From assembly GCA_963830545.1 (NCBI GenBank), contig CAWHMK010000001.1, forward strand, positions 2,108,001 through 2,172,000: a DNA stretch of 64,000 nucleotides, in the 5' to 3' direction. Source of the DNA: DATGJX01 sp963830545. Lineage in GTDB: Bacteria; Vulcanimicrobiota; Vulcanimicrobiia; Vulcanimicrobiales; Vulcanimicrobiaceae. Shown one piece after another: positions 36,801 through 46,103 of the stretch. How positions within the stretch are numbered: position 1 is the stretch's first letter; each line of letters begins with the position of its first letter. A program made the translations under genes and the position numbers. The notes under the pieces are model-generated. The model was not told where the DNA came from, did not search any database, and saw only the letters and a program-made list of their open reading frames with translations.

Positions 36801-38073
36801 GGGCTCCAGGCTCGTGCGCGAGAGCTCCCGAAGGCTCCTGCGTTTGAGACGCGACCCGTTGGACCGGCACCGCCCCGAACGAACCGCGGTCAGTTTCTTG
36901 ACCTCGGCGCTCGTGCACGTCCTCATCGCGTTCTTTTTATTTTCCGTGGCGACGTCGTCGTCGCAGCAGTCGCCGGAGTCCACTTCCGGCGGCGTAATTG
37001 TGACGGTGAGCACGCGTCCCGTTCCCTCGAGCGCGCCGGCGCGAGCGGTGAAAGTGACGCCGCCGGTACCCCACGCAGCCGTCCTGCCGAAGCCGCCTCT
37101 CGCAGCGCGCCCGCGACTGGCTCCGTCGCATCCGCGGGTACTGCACGAACTCGCAAAATTCGCGCCGACGGCCCCGCCAAACCCGACGCCCGCGCCCGTA
37201 AATTCGCTCGCGCCCAATCCTGTGCCGACGCAAGCGGTGATTTCTGTAACGGCTGCGCCGCTCCCCGAGCAGGTTCCCACCAGCGCGCCCGCATCAACGA
37301 TCGCCGTTGCAATCAAAGTGCCGCCGACGTCGGCGCCCTCGCCCAAACCGTCAGCCGTCGCGACGCAAGTACCCCGCACACCCGCGCCGGAGCCGTCGGC
37401 GATAGCCGTAACTGCTGCACCCATCGAGGCGTTGGCGTCGGCCGTGCCCGTCGCCACTCCGGGTGTGGTGTCGCAGGTGAAAATTGCGAGCGCCCCGCCG
37501 CAGCACGGCACCGCGCCCTCGCCGGGGCCAAAACCCATCGGCTCGCCCGGACCACACGGCCCTTCACCAATAAAAAAAGCTGCGGTAGTGCCGCGGCTGG
37601 TCCAGGCTTTGCCCGCGACACCCCGTCCGGCCGCACCGGCAGGAGGCCGCGGCAAGCGTCATCTCACGTTGAACCAGCGGCTGCAAAGCCTTATTCCGAC
37701 GGCGGGACCGTCCATGACGCCCGCTCCGCCGCGCCGTATCTACGGCATCGGCAACATCATGCCGACCCCGGAACCGGAGCCGACCCCGCCTGCTTCGGTG
37801 ATCGCTGCGACGAAATTTCTCTACGTGGAGAACGAGGCCGCGCAGCGGTGGAAGCAATCGTGGCTCGGCACCGCTCCTGAAGAACGCTACGTGAAAATGT
37901 ACGTGACCTCGCTCAAGCGCGTCGGATTCATCAACTGGTGCACGGGCTGGGTGCTGCGCGCGCCGATTGCCGGCAGCAGCAAATGGATAGTCGAACCCAA
38001 CGAATCGTTCATTTGCTCGGGGCACTTGGAGCCTTTCGCTCAGCCCTCGCCGCTGCCCACCGGTGCACCATGA
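36799..38073 (+). CDS. Membrane-anchored Pro/Ala-rich protein with a small conserved C-terminal domain
   Basis: 424 aa from ATG 36799; GTG 36814 would avoid the overlap with the pyk start codon. Basic N-terminus, one membrane helix about 32-50 ('FLTSALVHVLIAFFLFSV', containing a His as in TonB anchors), then about 300 residues of Pro/Ala/Thr/Ser-rich spacer, and about 85 residues with Cys/Trp-rich sequence ('INWCTGWVLRAPIAGSSKW', 'FICSGHL'). TonB-like plan with an unfamiliar C-terminal domain. It probably spans the periplasm; function unknown. Confidence 0.7.
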   Translation: MGSRLVRESSRRLLRLRRDPLDRHRPERTAVSFLTSALVHVLIAFFLFSVATSSSQQSPESTSGGVIVTVSTRPVPSSAPARAVKVTPPVPHAAVLPKPPLAARPRLAPSHPRVLHELAKFAPTAPPNPTPAPVNSLAPNPVPTQAVISVTAAPLPEQVPTSAPASTIAVAIKVPPTSAPSPKPSAVATQVPRTPAPEPSAIAVTAAPIEALASAVPVATPGVVSQVKIASAPPQHGTAPSPGPKPIGSPGPHGPSPIKKAAVVPRLVQALPATPRPAAPAGGRGKRHLTLNQRLQSLIPTAGPSMTPAPPRRIYGIGNIMPTPEPEPTPPASVIAATKFLYVENEAAQRWKQSWLGTAPEERYVKMYVTSLKRVGFINWCTGWVLRAPIAGSSKWIVEPNESFICSGHLEPFAQPSPLPTGAP

Positions 38074-38090
38074 ATGGTATCGCCAACTTC

Positions 38091-38120
38091 TTGCAACTCC
38101 AGCTTTTCGAGGCGTACAAT
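38091..38120 (+). promoter_or_regulatory. Promoter of the rimP-nusA-infB operon leader
   Basis: TTGCAA at 38091-38096, 18-base spacer, TACAAT at 38115-38120 (four and five matches to consensus). RNA would start near 38127 and run about 285 bases before the rimP start. Confidence 0.5.
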
Positions 38121-38126
38121 TTAGGA

Positions 38127-38410
38127 GTCTCAGAGACATAGTGAGCGTTTGACATAAGGAGGGCGGTTGGAACCGCAAGATCCGCCGGGCTACGCAAGCC
38201 CAAACGGGCGCGCCACATAAGAAGCGCTAGACAAGCGCTCAGCGGCAGCCGGACGTAACCGGTTTGTGCGCGCTCAAGCGTTAATTGAACGAAGAGCGAG
38301 GGGCCCGACCCACTGGGGTTGCGGCCCGTCGCATGTTCGGGTATTCTTAGGTGCGGTAGTCGTACGAGCGTGGGCAGGTCCCGCGCTTCGTTGTTGGTAG
38401 GGGATTGGAC
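38127..38410 (+). ncRNA. Structured 5' leader upstream of rimP (no ORF)
   Basis: About 285 bases without a believable gene, rich in stems: GCGGT/ACCGC at 38164-38177, GGGCT/AGCCC at 38189-38203, AGCGCT/AGCGCT around 38223-38240, a compound stem 38301-38327 (GGGCC with GGCCC, CGACCC with GGGTTG, loop ACTG), and GAGCGTGGG/CCCGCGCTT at 38367-38389, ending just before the GTAGGGG ribosome-binding site. Such a leader fits autogenous or attenuation control of the nusA-infB operon. It does not contain the recognisable cores of tRNA, RNase P, SRP or tmRNA. Stem boundaries are approximate. Confidence 0.45.
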
Positions 38411-38914
38411 TTGCACCTCACGCTGGGACAAGCGTTCGAGCGCGCGATAAACGACATCGCGCACGATTCGCGTTTTTCCGGCGTCGAGATCGTGCAGCAC
38501 AGCGCGCACGGAAAACGCGCGCTTTCACTTTCGGTTACGATCGATCGCGAAGGCGGCGTCGACGTTGCAACGTGTGAACGCGTCGCATCGGCAATCAATG
38601 CACGGTTGGACGAGTTCGACGAGCCGTACACGCTGGAAGTGGAATCCGCGGGCTTGAACCGTCCGCTGACCAAACCGGGCGACTACGAACGCTTTTCGGG
38701 GCGGCAAGCCAAGATCGTCACCTCTCTGCTCGTGCGGGGCGGCAAGACGCATCGCGGCGTGCTTCGCGGCGTTCGCGGAACCAACGTCATTCTCGAAACG
38801 GGCAACGGCGAATTGCCGCTTCCGATCGCTACGATCGAGCGCGCCAACCTCGAGTACGACATTCGTTCCGATTTACAACGCGCCAAGAAAGAACGCAAGA
38901 GCAATAATGCCTGA
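38411..38914 (+). CDS. rimP: Ribosome maturation factor RimP
   Basis: 167 aa from TTG 38411, placed seven bases after GTAGGGG; TTG 38405 is too close to it. Helps 30S maturation. Two domains: N-terminal alpha/beta ('LSLSVTIDREGGVDVATCERVASAINARLDE') and C-terminal SH3-like ('YTLEVESAGLNRPLTKPGDYERFSGRQAKIV'). Ends in a basic tail whose DNA is nearly repeated 140 bases downstream at the nusA start. Confidence 0.9.
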   Translation: MHLTLGQAFERAINDIAHDSRFSGVEIVQHSAHGKRALSLSVTIDREGGVDVATCERVASAINARLDEFDEPYTLEVESAGLNRPLTKPGDYERFSGRQAKIVTSLLVRGGKTHRGVLRGVRGTNVILETGNGELPLPIATIERANLEYDIRSDLQRAKKERKSNNA

Positions 38915-39046
38915 GGCCGGCTGCGCCGCAGCGCGAAATCTTCGCGAGCGGACCCAAGGTCGGGGGCCCCGACGGCTTTGCCGGCGGGAGGCGTGAAGCG
39001 CGAAGCGCGGATACGCCTTTCAAAACGAAAGAACGGAAGAGCAACA
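38915..39046. repeat. Intergenic element between rimP and nusA (family 2) with flanking direct repeat
   Basis: The bases 38887-38917 (end of rimP) and 39027-39057 (start of nusA) are near-identical over about 31 positions with three mismatches, exactly 140 bases apart, including the ATGCCTGA that serves as the nusA start and, in the first copy, holds the rimP stop. The 109-132 bases between them contain GGCGT...ACGCCTTT and GGGGGCCCC motifs like those before rbfA and ribF. The layout suggests an insertion that separated an originally overlapping rimP/nusA pair. Confidence 0.6.
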
Positions 39047-40267
39047 ATGCCTGAAGCCACCGAAGAACGGCTGATCGACGTCCTGCAGTTCATCTCGAAG
39101 GAACGCAACATTCCTTTCGAGATGCTGATCGAAGCGCTGGAAGCGGCGCTGCTGACCGCGTACAAGCGGCATTTCGGCAGTGAAGCGAACGCTATCGTGA
39201 CGGTCGACCGGCAAAGTGGCGAATACAAAGTGTTCCATCGCCGCACCGTGGTCGAAGAAGTCACGGATCCGAAGCTCGAGGTAACGCCCAAAGTGGCCGG
39301 CTCGCAGTATCAGGTCGGCGATTATTTCGACGAAGAGGTCACGCCGAAAGACTTCGGTCGCATCGCAGCGCAAACGGCAAAGCAAGTCATCGTGCAGCGC
39401 ATTCGCGAAGCCGAGCGTGACACGGTGTACAACAAATATGCCGCGAAACTGAACGACATCGTCAAAGGCACGGTGCAGCGCTTCGAGCAGCGCAACATGT
39501 ACGTCTTGCTCGAAGGCAAAGACGAGGCGATGCTTCCGCTCTCCGAACAAGTGCCGCGCGAAAACTTCCGCATCAACGATTTCATCCGTGCCTACGTGCT
39601 CGACGTTCGCAAGTCGCCGAAGGGGCCCAGCGTCATCCTTTCGCGCGCCGCCGAGGGATTGGTCCAGCGTCTGCTCGAGTTCGAAGTACCTGAGATCCAA
39701 GACGGCATCGTCGAGATCATGGCGATCGCGCGCGAGCCCGGAAGCCGGACCAAAGTCGCGGTGCGCAGCAACCGCGCGGAGATCGATCCGATCGGCGCGT
39801 GCCTGGGGCCGAAGTCGAGCCGCATCGCGAACGTTTCCGACGAACTGCGCGGAGAAAAGATCGACGTCATCCGGTGGGAATCGGACGTCGTTGCGTTCAT
39901 CATGAACGCACTGCAGCCGGCAAAGGTGCTCAGCGTCGAACTCTTCGAGGACGACGGCGTCGCTCTCGTCGTCGTTCCGGATTACCAACTCTCGCTCGCG
40001 ATCGGCCGCGAAGGGCAAAACGTTCGTCTCGCCGCGCGGTTGACGGGCTGGCGCTTGGACATCGCAAGCGAAACCGAAGCTTCGGAAGCGCGGGAGCGTT
40101 ATCTCGCGGAGCGCGCGCAGGCGCAGGCGGAACCGGTGGCGGAAGTCGAGGAAGACGTCGTCGAGGAAGCGGTTGCGGAAGAACAGCCGGCTGCGGCGCC
40201 GGCCGGAATCGACGAGGAGCTCATCCGCAAACTCGAGGAATTCAAGCGCGAGCGCCTTGGCGAATGA
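39047..40267 (+). CDS. nusA: Transcription termination/antitermination protein NusA
   Basis: 406 aa from ATG 39047; the earlier open frame lies in the repeat. N-terminal domain ('LIDVLQFISKERNIPFEMLIEALEAALLTAYK'), S1 domain ('VKGTVQRFEQRNMYVLLEG'), two KH domains ('REPGSRTKVAVRSNRAEIDPIGACLGPKSSRI', 'DYQLSLAIGREGQNVRLAARLTGWRLDI'), then an acidic, Glu/Ala-rich tail (about 365-406) instead of E. coli-type acidic repeats. Confidence 0.96.
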   Translation: MPEATEERLIDVLQFISKERNIPFEMLIEALEAALLTAYKRHFGSEANAIVTVDRQSGEYKVFHRRTVVEEVTDPKLEVTPKVAGSQYQVGDYFDEEVTPKDFGRIAAQTAKQVIVQRIREAERDTVYNKYAAKLNDIVKGTVQRFEQRNMYVLLEGKDEAMLPLSEQVPRENFRINDFIRAYVLDVRKSPKGPSVILSRAAEGLVQRLLEFEVPEIQDGIVEIMAIAREPGSRTKVAVRSNRAEIDPIGACLGPKSSRIANVSDELRGEKIDVIRWESDVVAFIMNALQPAKVLSVELFEDDGVALVVVPDYQLSLAIGREGQNVRLAARLTGWRLDIASETEASEARERYLAERAQAQAEPVAEVEEDVVEEAVAEEQPAAAPAGIDEELIRKLEEFKRERLGE

Positions 40268-40490
40268 ACCAATCCGGCAATGCGCAGGCTGCCGCGCGCG
40301 AAAACCGCAAGCAGCCATGCGCCGGTTCGTTCGCAGTGACCGGAACTCGTGGCTCGCAGACACGGGCAAGCGCCAGCCCGGAAGAGGCGCGTATCTGTGC
40401 TCGCCCGAATGCGCGCGGCGCGTGGAAAAAAATCGAAAGTATCCGGGGCTTGCAGCTGCAGCCGCCGAATACGGGTTACAACTAGGCTAA
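40257..40490 (+). CDS. rnpM: YlxR/RnpM family RNA-binding protein
   Basis: About 77 aa from TTG 40257, inside the 3' end of nusA. DUF448 core: 'IRQCAGCRARKPQAAMRRFVR', then 'PGRGAYLCSPECARRVEKN'. YlxR was renamed RnpM for its binding to RNase P RNA in Bacillus. The location between nusA and infB is the family's normal place. Confidence 0.9.
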   Translation: MANEPIRQCAGCRARKPQAAMRRFVRSDRNSWLADTGKRQPGRGAYLCSPECARRVEKNRKYPGLAAAAAEYGLQLG

Positions 40491-40672
40491 CGGTTTATTT
40501 TGTGACAGTTACATGTTGATCAAGACCAATGCGTAAGTTCCCGGCGCGCGCGTCGCGTTTGGGGATTGGAGCGCTGCCTATGAGATGAGGGTACGTGCAG
40601 GCACCCCTCAGCTCGACGGCTGGAGCCGGCCGCTCCGGGGAATCATCGCGCCTGCAACGTGAAAGGCAGATT

Positions 40673-43472
40673 TTGGCTACCGGTAAAGTTCGGATATTTG
40701 AACTTGCGAAAGAGGTGGGTCTCACCTCAAAAGAGCTGATTACGCTCTTCAACGAGCGCTTGGGCGGGATCTTCGAAGCGAAGAACCAGCTGAGCGTCGT
40801 TCCCGATCACATCGCGGATTTAGTGCGCAGCGTGCTGCTCAAGACGCCTGCCGCGAAGCCCAAGCCGGCTGAACCGAAAGAGCCTCCGGCGGTGAAACCC
40901 TCCGCCGTTAAAGCGGCGGCAGCTCCGAAAGCCGCTTCGCCGAAAACGGAAGCTCCCGCATCGCCGGCCGAGCCTATTCCGACCCTCAAGCCCGTGGCGC
41001 CGTCATCGCGCCGCACCGCGGCCGCCAAACCCCCCGCGGCAGCGCCCAAGGTGCAGCCCCCGGAGCCGGCCCGCCCAATCGAAATGCCCGCCGTCGAACC
41101 GGCGCTGGAACCTGGCGCAGCCGAACCTGCCGCTGCTGCTCCGGCAGTGCAACTTCCGCCCGCCGCCGCGCGTCCCGCGACGCCGCAGGCGCCGCAACAG
41201 CCGCTTCAGCGGCTGCGTCCGGTTCCGGCCGGCCAGCAGTCCATATTGCCGGCGCGCCGCCAGGCGCCGCCGCCAACCACATCCGCGTCGGCTTCGCCCG
41301 GCCCGCAAACCGGCTTGCCGGGGCGCCCCGGTGTAGCACCGCGCCCCGGTCAGGCCGGCGGCCCGCCGCCGCTGCGGCAGGATGGGCAGGCGGCCGGACA
41401 ACCGCGCGTTCCCCAGCCGGGACGTCTCATTCAGCCGGCGCCGCAACGCCGCCCGCAAGGCAACGGTCCGTTCCGTCCTCTGACGCCTCCGGGCCAACGC
41501 CCGTTCACGCCCCGGCCCGGTGGTTTGCCGCCGTCGGCTGCCGACGCTCCCGCGCCGAGCTCCGGCGCAGGCGGTGGCCGTCCGGGCGCGCACGGACGCG
41601 ATCGCGACGACAAGATCAACAAAAAAGATCGCGAGAAGGAACTGCTGCTCGAGAAAGAGCGCAGCCGGAAGAAACGCACCGAATCCGCTCCGCAGGCTCC
41701 GACCGCGAAGCTCGAAGCAATCGAGATTCCCGATCTGCTGACGGTTCAGGAACTTGCGACGTCGATGATCGTTCCGGCGAAAGACGTCATCAAGGAACTC
41801 ATCAAGATCGGCACGATGGCGACGATCAATCAAAACATTCCGAGCGACGTCAGCTATCTCGGTTGCGAAGAAGTTCGGTTTCAATGCGGTCGTCAAAGAG
41901 GCCGGCGAGGAAGTAACCGTCGAGCAAGAGGAAGACAAGCCCGAGATGATGAGCGCGCGGCCCCCGGTCGTGACGGTACTCGGACACGTCGATCACGGTA
42001 AGACCTCGCTGCTCGACAAGATCCGCCGCGCAAACGTCGCGGCGGGTGAAGCCGGCGGCATCACGCAGCGCATCGGCGCGTACACGGTCGAACAAAACGA
42101 TCGCAAGATCACGTTCATCGACACGCCGGGCCATGAAGCGTTCACCGCAATGCGCGCGCGCGGTGCGAAGGTCACCGACGTCGCGATTCTCGTGGTCGCC
42201 GCGGACGACGGCGTCATGCCCCAAACGCGAGAAGCCATCGCGCACGTAAAAGCGGCGGGCGTACCGATCGTCGTTGCGATGAACAAGATCGACAAACCGG
42301 AAGCGCAGCCCGAGCGGGTCAAGCAGCAGCTTTCCGAACAAGGACTGCAATCGGTCGACTGGGGCGGCAATATCGAAATGGTTCCGGTTTCCGCAAAGAC
42401 CGGGACGGGCATCGACAAACTGCTCGAAACGGTCCTGCTCGAAGCCGACATTCGCGATCTCAAGGCAAACAGGAATCGCCGTGCCAGCGGCGTGGTCATC
42501 GAATCCGCGCTCGATCGCGGCCGCGGCGCCGTTGCAACCGTGCTCATCCAAAACGGCACGCTGCGCGTCGGCGACGTCGTCGTGGTCGGCGGCACGTTCG
42601 GTAAAGTTCGCGCGCTCGTCGACGACAAGGGCAAACAAGTCAAAAAAGCCGGGCCCTCGATTCCGGTCGAGATAATGGGTTTGCAAGACGTGCCCGCCGC
42701 CGGCGATACGCTGATGGTCGTCTCCGACGAACGCGTCGCGCGTGAAACGGCGGAAAAGCGCAAGACGCGCCGCCGCGACGTTCGCATTGCCGCAACCGGC
42801 TCGCAGCGCGTTTCGCTGGAGACGTTCATGTCGATGCCGGCCGAAGGCAAGAAGACACTCAACATCATCGTGAAAGCCGACGGGCAAGGCTCGGTTGAAG
42901 CCCTGCGCGCGCGAATGGAGCAGCTCTCCACGGAAGAGGTCGACATTCGCGTCATTCACGGCGGCGTCGGCGCGATTACCCCCAACGACGTGAATCTCGC
43001 AAGCGCTTCGAACGCGGTCCTCATCGGCTTCAACATCCGTCCGGATGAAACGGTCAAACGCTTGGCCGAAAACGAAGGCGTCGATCTGCGCTTCTATCAG
43101 GTCATCTACGAGGTGGAAGACGACCTCAAGAAAGCCATGCGCGGCATGCTCGCGCCGATTCGGCGCGAGATCACGCTCGGTCACGCCGAAGTGCGCGAGA
43201 TCTTCAAGGTCAGCAAAGTGGGGTCCATTGCGGGCTGCTACGTCAAGGACGGCAAGATCAACCGCAACAACAAGGTCCGCGTGCTGCGCGATCAGGCGGT
43301 CATCTTCGACGGCGAAATCGAGTCGCTACGCCGCTTCAAAGACGACGTGCGCGAGGTCGCCGAAGGGTACGAGTGCGGCATTCAGGTCGCCAGGTACCAA
43401 GACCTCAAAGTCGGCGATCTGGTCGAAGCGTATACCGTTGAGACTGTGGCAGCGGAACTCGCGAACGCATGA
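40673..43472 (+). CDS. infB: Translation initiation factor IF-2, frameshifted
   Basis: TTG start at 40673 with AAAGG about seven bases upstream. N-terminal IF2_N helix ('KVRIFELAKEVGLTSKELITLFNE'), about 300-residue Pro/Ala/Gln-rich linker, second IF2_N ('IPDLLTVQELATSMIVPAKDVIKELIKIG'). The frame then breaks at about 41858-41866 and continues one base on: 'FGFNAVVKEAGEEVTVEQ', then GTPase 'VVTVLGHVDHGKTSLLDKIRR' (P-loop), 'DTPGHEAFTAMR', 'MNKIDKPEA', and domains II-IV to 43472. Removing one base gives about 932 aa. As infB is essential, this is almost surely a sequence error. Confidence 0.93.
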
Positions 43473-43540
43473 CGCATTTCAAGAAGTTTTCAGGGTCGCT
43501 TCGCGCCACGCGGAAATTCGCAAGAACGATGGTTTGCGGC

Positions 43541-43588
43541 GCCCTCGGGGTAGGGTTGGGGGACGCGCAGGCTAGGCCGGAGAGCCTT
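43541..43588. repeat. Intergenic element, family 2, upstream of rbfA
   Basis: Contains AGGCTAGGCCGGA at 43569-43581, identical to 46157-46169 before ribF, in a context GGGGGACGCGC...AGCCTTT. A small hairpin AGGCT/AGCCT (43569-43573 with 43582-43586) ends in TTT six bases before the rbfA GTG; the GGAGAG in it can serve as ribosome-binding site. Confidence 0.55.
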
Positions 43589-43593
43589 TAGCT

Positions 43594-43944
43594 GTGAAGC
43601 AACAACGGATGCAACGGATCGATCACGAGGTCCAGCGAGTGCTCGGAACGCTCATCTCGCAGCAGTTGAAAGATCCGAGACTCGGATTTACGACCGTGAC
43701 GCGCGTCGAGATCACGCAAGACCTCAAGCACGCGAAAGTCTTCGTGTCGATCATCGGCGACCGTCATACGGCCAAACAGACGATGGACGCGCTCTCCCAC
43801 GCGGCGCGCTTTCTGCGCGGTGAACTCGGCCGCGAAGTGAAACTGCGGCATACGCCGGAACTGGAATTCGTAGAAGACCGCTCGACCGAGCGGGCCATCA
43901 ATTTGAGCAAGACGCTCCGCGAAGCGAGCGGAGGAAACGCGTGA
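43594..43944 (+). CDS. rbfA: Ribosome-binding factor A
   Basis: 116 aa, GTG start. 'MKQQRMQRIDHEVQRVLGTLISQQLKDPRLGFTTVTRVEITQDLKHAKVFVSI' is the KH-like RbfA core. It binds 30S late in maturation and in cold adaptation. Overlaps the next gene by four bases. Confidence 0.94.
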   Translation: MKQQRMQRIDHEVQRVLGTLISQQLKDPRLGFTTVTRVEITQDLKHAKVFVSIIGDRHTAKQTMDALSHAARFLRGELGREVKLRHTPELEFVEDRSTERAINLSKTLREASGGNA

Positions 43945-44924
43945 TCGAAGAGCAGCATCCGGTCGCCGCCACCACGGAAGAGGTCGTCGCGGAACTTCGC
44001 AGGCGCTCCGCGTTCGTCATGGTGAGTCACGTGAAACCGGACGGCGATACACTGGGCGCGGGTCTCGCGCTCGGCCTTGCGCTAAAAAAACTCGGAAAGC
44101 GCGTGCACTACTTCCAGCAAGACGCGGTTCCACGCAACCTGCGCTTTCTTCCCGATACGCAATACGTTTCGCGCGACGTACCGGCGGACTTGCCCGAGGA
44201 TGCCCTGTGGGTGTTCGGCGACATGAGCGACACCGCTCGCGCCGGTGAATTTCTGCCGAAAATCAAGCGCGAGAATATTCTCGACATCGATCACCATCTC
44301 GGGAACGCGCATTTCGGTGCGTTCAATTACGTGCTGCCGCACGAATGTTCCACCGGTACCTGCGTCATGCATTTGCTGCGCGGCCTCAAAGTGGAGCTCG
44401 ACGCCGACATTGCAACGTGCCTGCTGACGACGATCATGACCGATACGGGCGCCTTCATGCATAGCAACACCATGCCCGAGGTATTGATGCTCTCGGCCGA
44501 GTTGATGAATCTCGGGGCCGATAAAGAGCAGATCACCGAAGAAATTTTCGCGAACAAACGTCTCGCTGCGCTCAAACTGCTCGGCCGCGCGCTCAACGAA
44601 GCGCAGGCGGAGCACGACGGCCGTTACATCTGGTCGTACATTGACGACGCGATGCTGGCCGAGTGCGGCGCCGATGGAGAGGACACGGAAGAAATCGTGA
44701 ACCATCTTCGTTCCGTCGAAGGCGTGGAAGTATCGGCGCTGTTCAAAGCGTACGACGGCGACATTCGCGTGAGCTTGCGAAGCAGCGGCCGTGTCAACGT
44801 GCAAGCGGCCGCGGCGCGTTTGGGCGGCGGCGGCCATTTTCGCGCTGCAGGGCTGACGTTCGTCGGAGCGCTTGCGGAAGCGATTCCCGCAGTCGACGAG
44901 GCGCTGGTAGCCGAAGGCCTCTAG
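43941..44924 (+). CDS. nrnA: DHH family phosphoesterase (NrnA-like oligoribonuclease/pAp phosphatase)
   Basis: 327 aa, GTG start coupled to rbfA. DHH domain: 'MVSHVKPDGDTLGAGLALGLAL' (metal motif I), 'DIDHHLGN' (DHH), 'TDTGAFMHSN'; DHHA1 domain at the C-terminus with 'LGGGGHFRAAG' (GGGHxxAAG). Degrades short RNA oligonucleotides and pAp. Typical neighbour of rbfA and truB. Confidence 0.92.
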   Translation: MIEEQHPVAATTEEVVAELRRRSAFVMVSHVKPDGDTLGAGLALGLALKKLGKRVHYFQQDAVPRNLRFLPDTQYVSRDVPADLPEDALWVFGDMSDTARAGEFLPKIKRENILDIDHHLGNAHFGAFNYVLPHECSTGTCVMHLLRGLKVELDADIATCLLTTIMTDTGAFMHSNTMPEVLMLSAELMNLGADKEQITEEIFANKRLAALKLLGRALNEAQAEHDGRYIWSYIDDAMLAECGADGEDTEEIVNHLRSVEGVEVSALFKAYDGDIRVSLRSSGRVNVQAAAARLGGGGHFRAAGLTFVGALAEAIPAVDEALVAEGL

Positions 44925-44926
44925 CG

Positions 44927-45172
44927 ATGAAGCTGATTGCGGTCGTGGCGATCGTCCTCGGCATCGGCATCTTGGCCGGCACGCGCAAGGATACGCCGTT
45001 CATCCGCTGGGGCGTCCTGTTTGCGCTCGCAGGTGTCGTGATCGCGTTTACATCGGTGCTTTTCACGTTCGGGAGCATCAAAATCGGCCTCGCGCTCGCC
45101 CTGGCGGGAATCGCCGCGTACGCGTTCGGCCGTGTCGTTCGCAAAGAACGGCTCTTCGTCACCCGGCGTTAA
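44927..45172 (+). CDS. Small two-to-three-helix membrane protein
   Basis: 81 aa, ATG two bases after nrnA. Hydrophobic segments about 2-19, 30-50 and 54-68, basic C-terminal tail 'RVVRKERLF'. No recognised family. It sits inside the rbfA-nrnA-truB operon and may be expressed with it. Confidence 0.6.
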   Translation: MKLIAVVAIVLGIGILAGTRKDTPFIRWGVLFALAGVVIAFTSVLFTFGSIKIGLALALAGIAAYAFGRVVRKERLFVTRR

Positions 45173-45179
45173 AACGCCG

Positions 45180-46064
45180 ATGCTCGGGTTTCTCAACGTC
45201 TTCAAACCGGCCGGACCGACGTCGGCTCATGTCGTGGCGCGCTTGAGGCGAATTTACGCGTTGTATTCGCGCGATCTGCACATCCCCGTCGGTCATCTCG
45301 GCACACTCGATCCGCAGGCTGCCGGCGTTCTTCCCGTTGCCGTCGGGAAGGCGACCCGCCTCATTCCACTGCTCACGGATCAGCGCAAGGCGTACGTTTG
45401 CACGTTCATTCCCGGACGTTCGACTGCAACCGGCGACGCGCTCGGGGAAACGGTCGAATCCGCCGGCGTTCCGACCGGCTGGGAGCGCAAACTTCGCGCC
45501 TTTCTGCCGCAGTTCGTCGGAAAGATCGAACAAGTTCCGCCGATGTTCAGCGCGGTGCATCACGACGGAAGGCGGCTATACGAACTCGCGCGTGAGGGAA
45601 AGCACGTCGAGCGCAAACCGCGCTCCGTCACGATCTATGGACTGCGGCTGCTCGAGTGCGCAGGCGCAGGCGATCGCGGCATCGCGCGGCTGAGGATTGC
45701 ATGCAGCGAGGGAACCTACGTGCGCACGCTGGTGGAAGATCTCGGAAAAGCGATTGGTGTGCCGGCGCACATGGGTGCGCTCGTGCGCGAAGCGTCGGGG
45801 CCGTTCATTCTCTATGAGTCCCATACGCTCGAGCAGATTGCCGATCATCCGCGCGAGTGCCTGATGGCGCCGGAGCATATCATTCCGTTTCCGACGATCG
45901 TTCTGAACCTTCGGCACTCGGCGGATTTTCGCGCGGGACGCGTCGTGCCTCTTCCGGCCGGCGCTGCGGGCAAGCACGTTTTCGTGCGTGACGAATCTCG
46001 CACGCTCGTGGGCGTGGGCGAAACGCACGGCGCACTTCTTGCACCCCGAAAGGTCTTCGTATGA
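45180..46064 (+). CDS. truB: tRNA pseudouridine(55) synthase
   Basis: 294 aa from ATG 45180; a longer frame from GTG 45132 overlaps the upstream gene. 'GFLNVFKPAGPTSAHVVARLRR', catalytic 'VGHLGTLDPQAAGVLPVAVGKATRL' (catalytic Asp near residue 48), 'PPMFSAVHHDGRRLYELAREG', and C-terminal PUA-like part. Makes pseudouridine 55 of the T loop. Confidence 0.94.
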   Translation: MLGFLNVFKPAGPTSAHVVARLRRIYALYSRDLHIPVGHLGTLDPQAAGVLPVAVGKATRLIPLLTDQRKAYVCTFIPGRSTATGDALGETVESAGVPTGWERKLRAFLPQFVGKIEQVPPMFSAVHHDGRRLYELAREGKHVERKPRSVTIYGLRLLECAGAGDRGIARLRIACSEGTYVRTLVEDLGKAIGVPAHMGALVREASGPFILYESHTLEQIADHPRECLMAPEHIIPFPTIVLNLRHSADFRAGRVVPLPAGAAGKHVFVRDESRTLVGVGETHGALLAPRKVFV

Positions 46065-46103
46065 TCCAAACTTGCAGCGCCCACGGGGAGAGCTCATGCG
46101 GAT

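Noticed and set aside
35769..37880. 703-aa plus-strand ORF over pyk
   Set aside because: Antisense to pyruvate kinase, which has complete motifs on the other strand.
38009..38509. Minus-strand ORF across the rimP leader
   Set aside because: No homology-like pattern, overlaps rimP; the leader is better explained as structured RNA.
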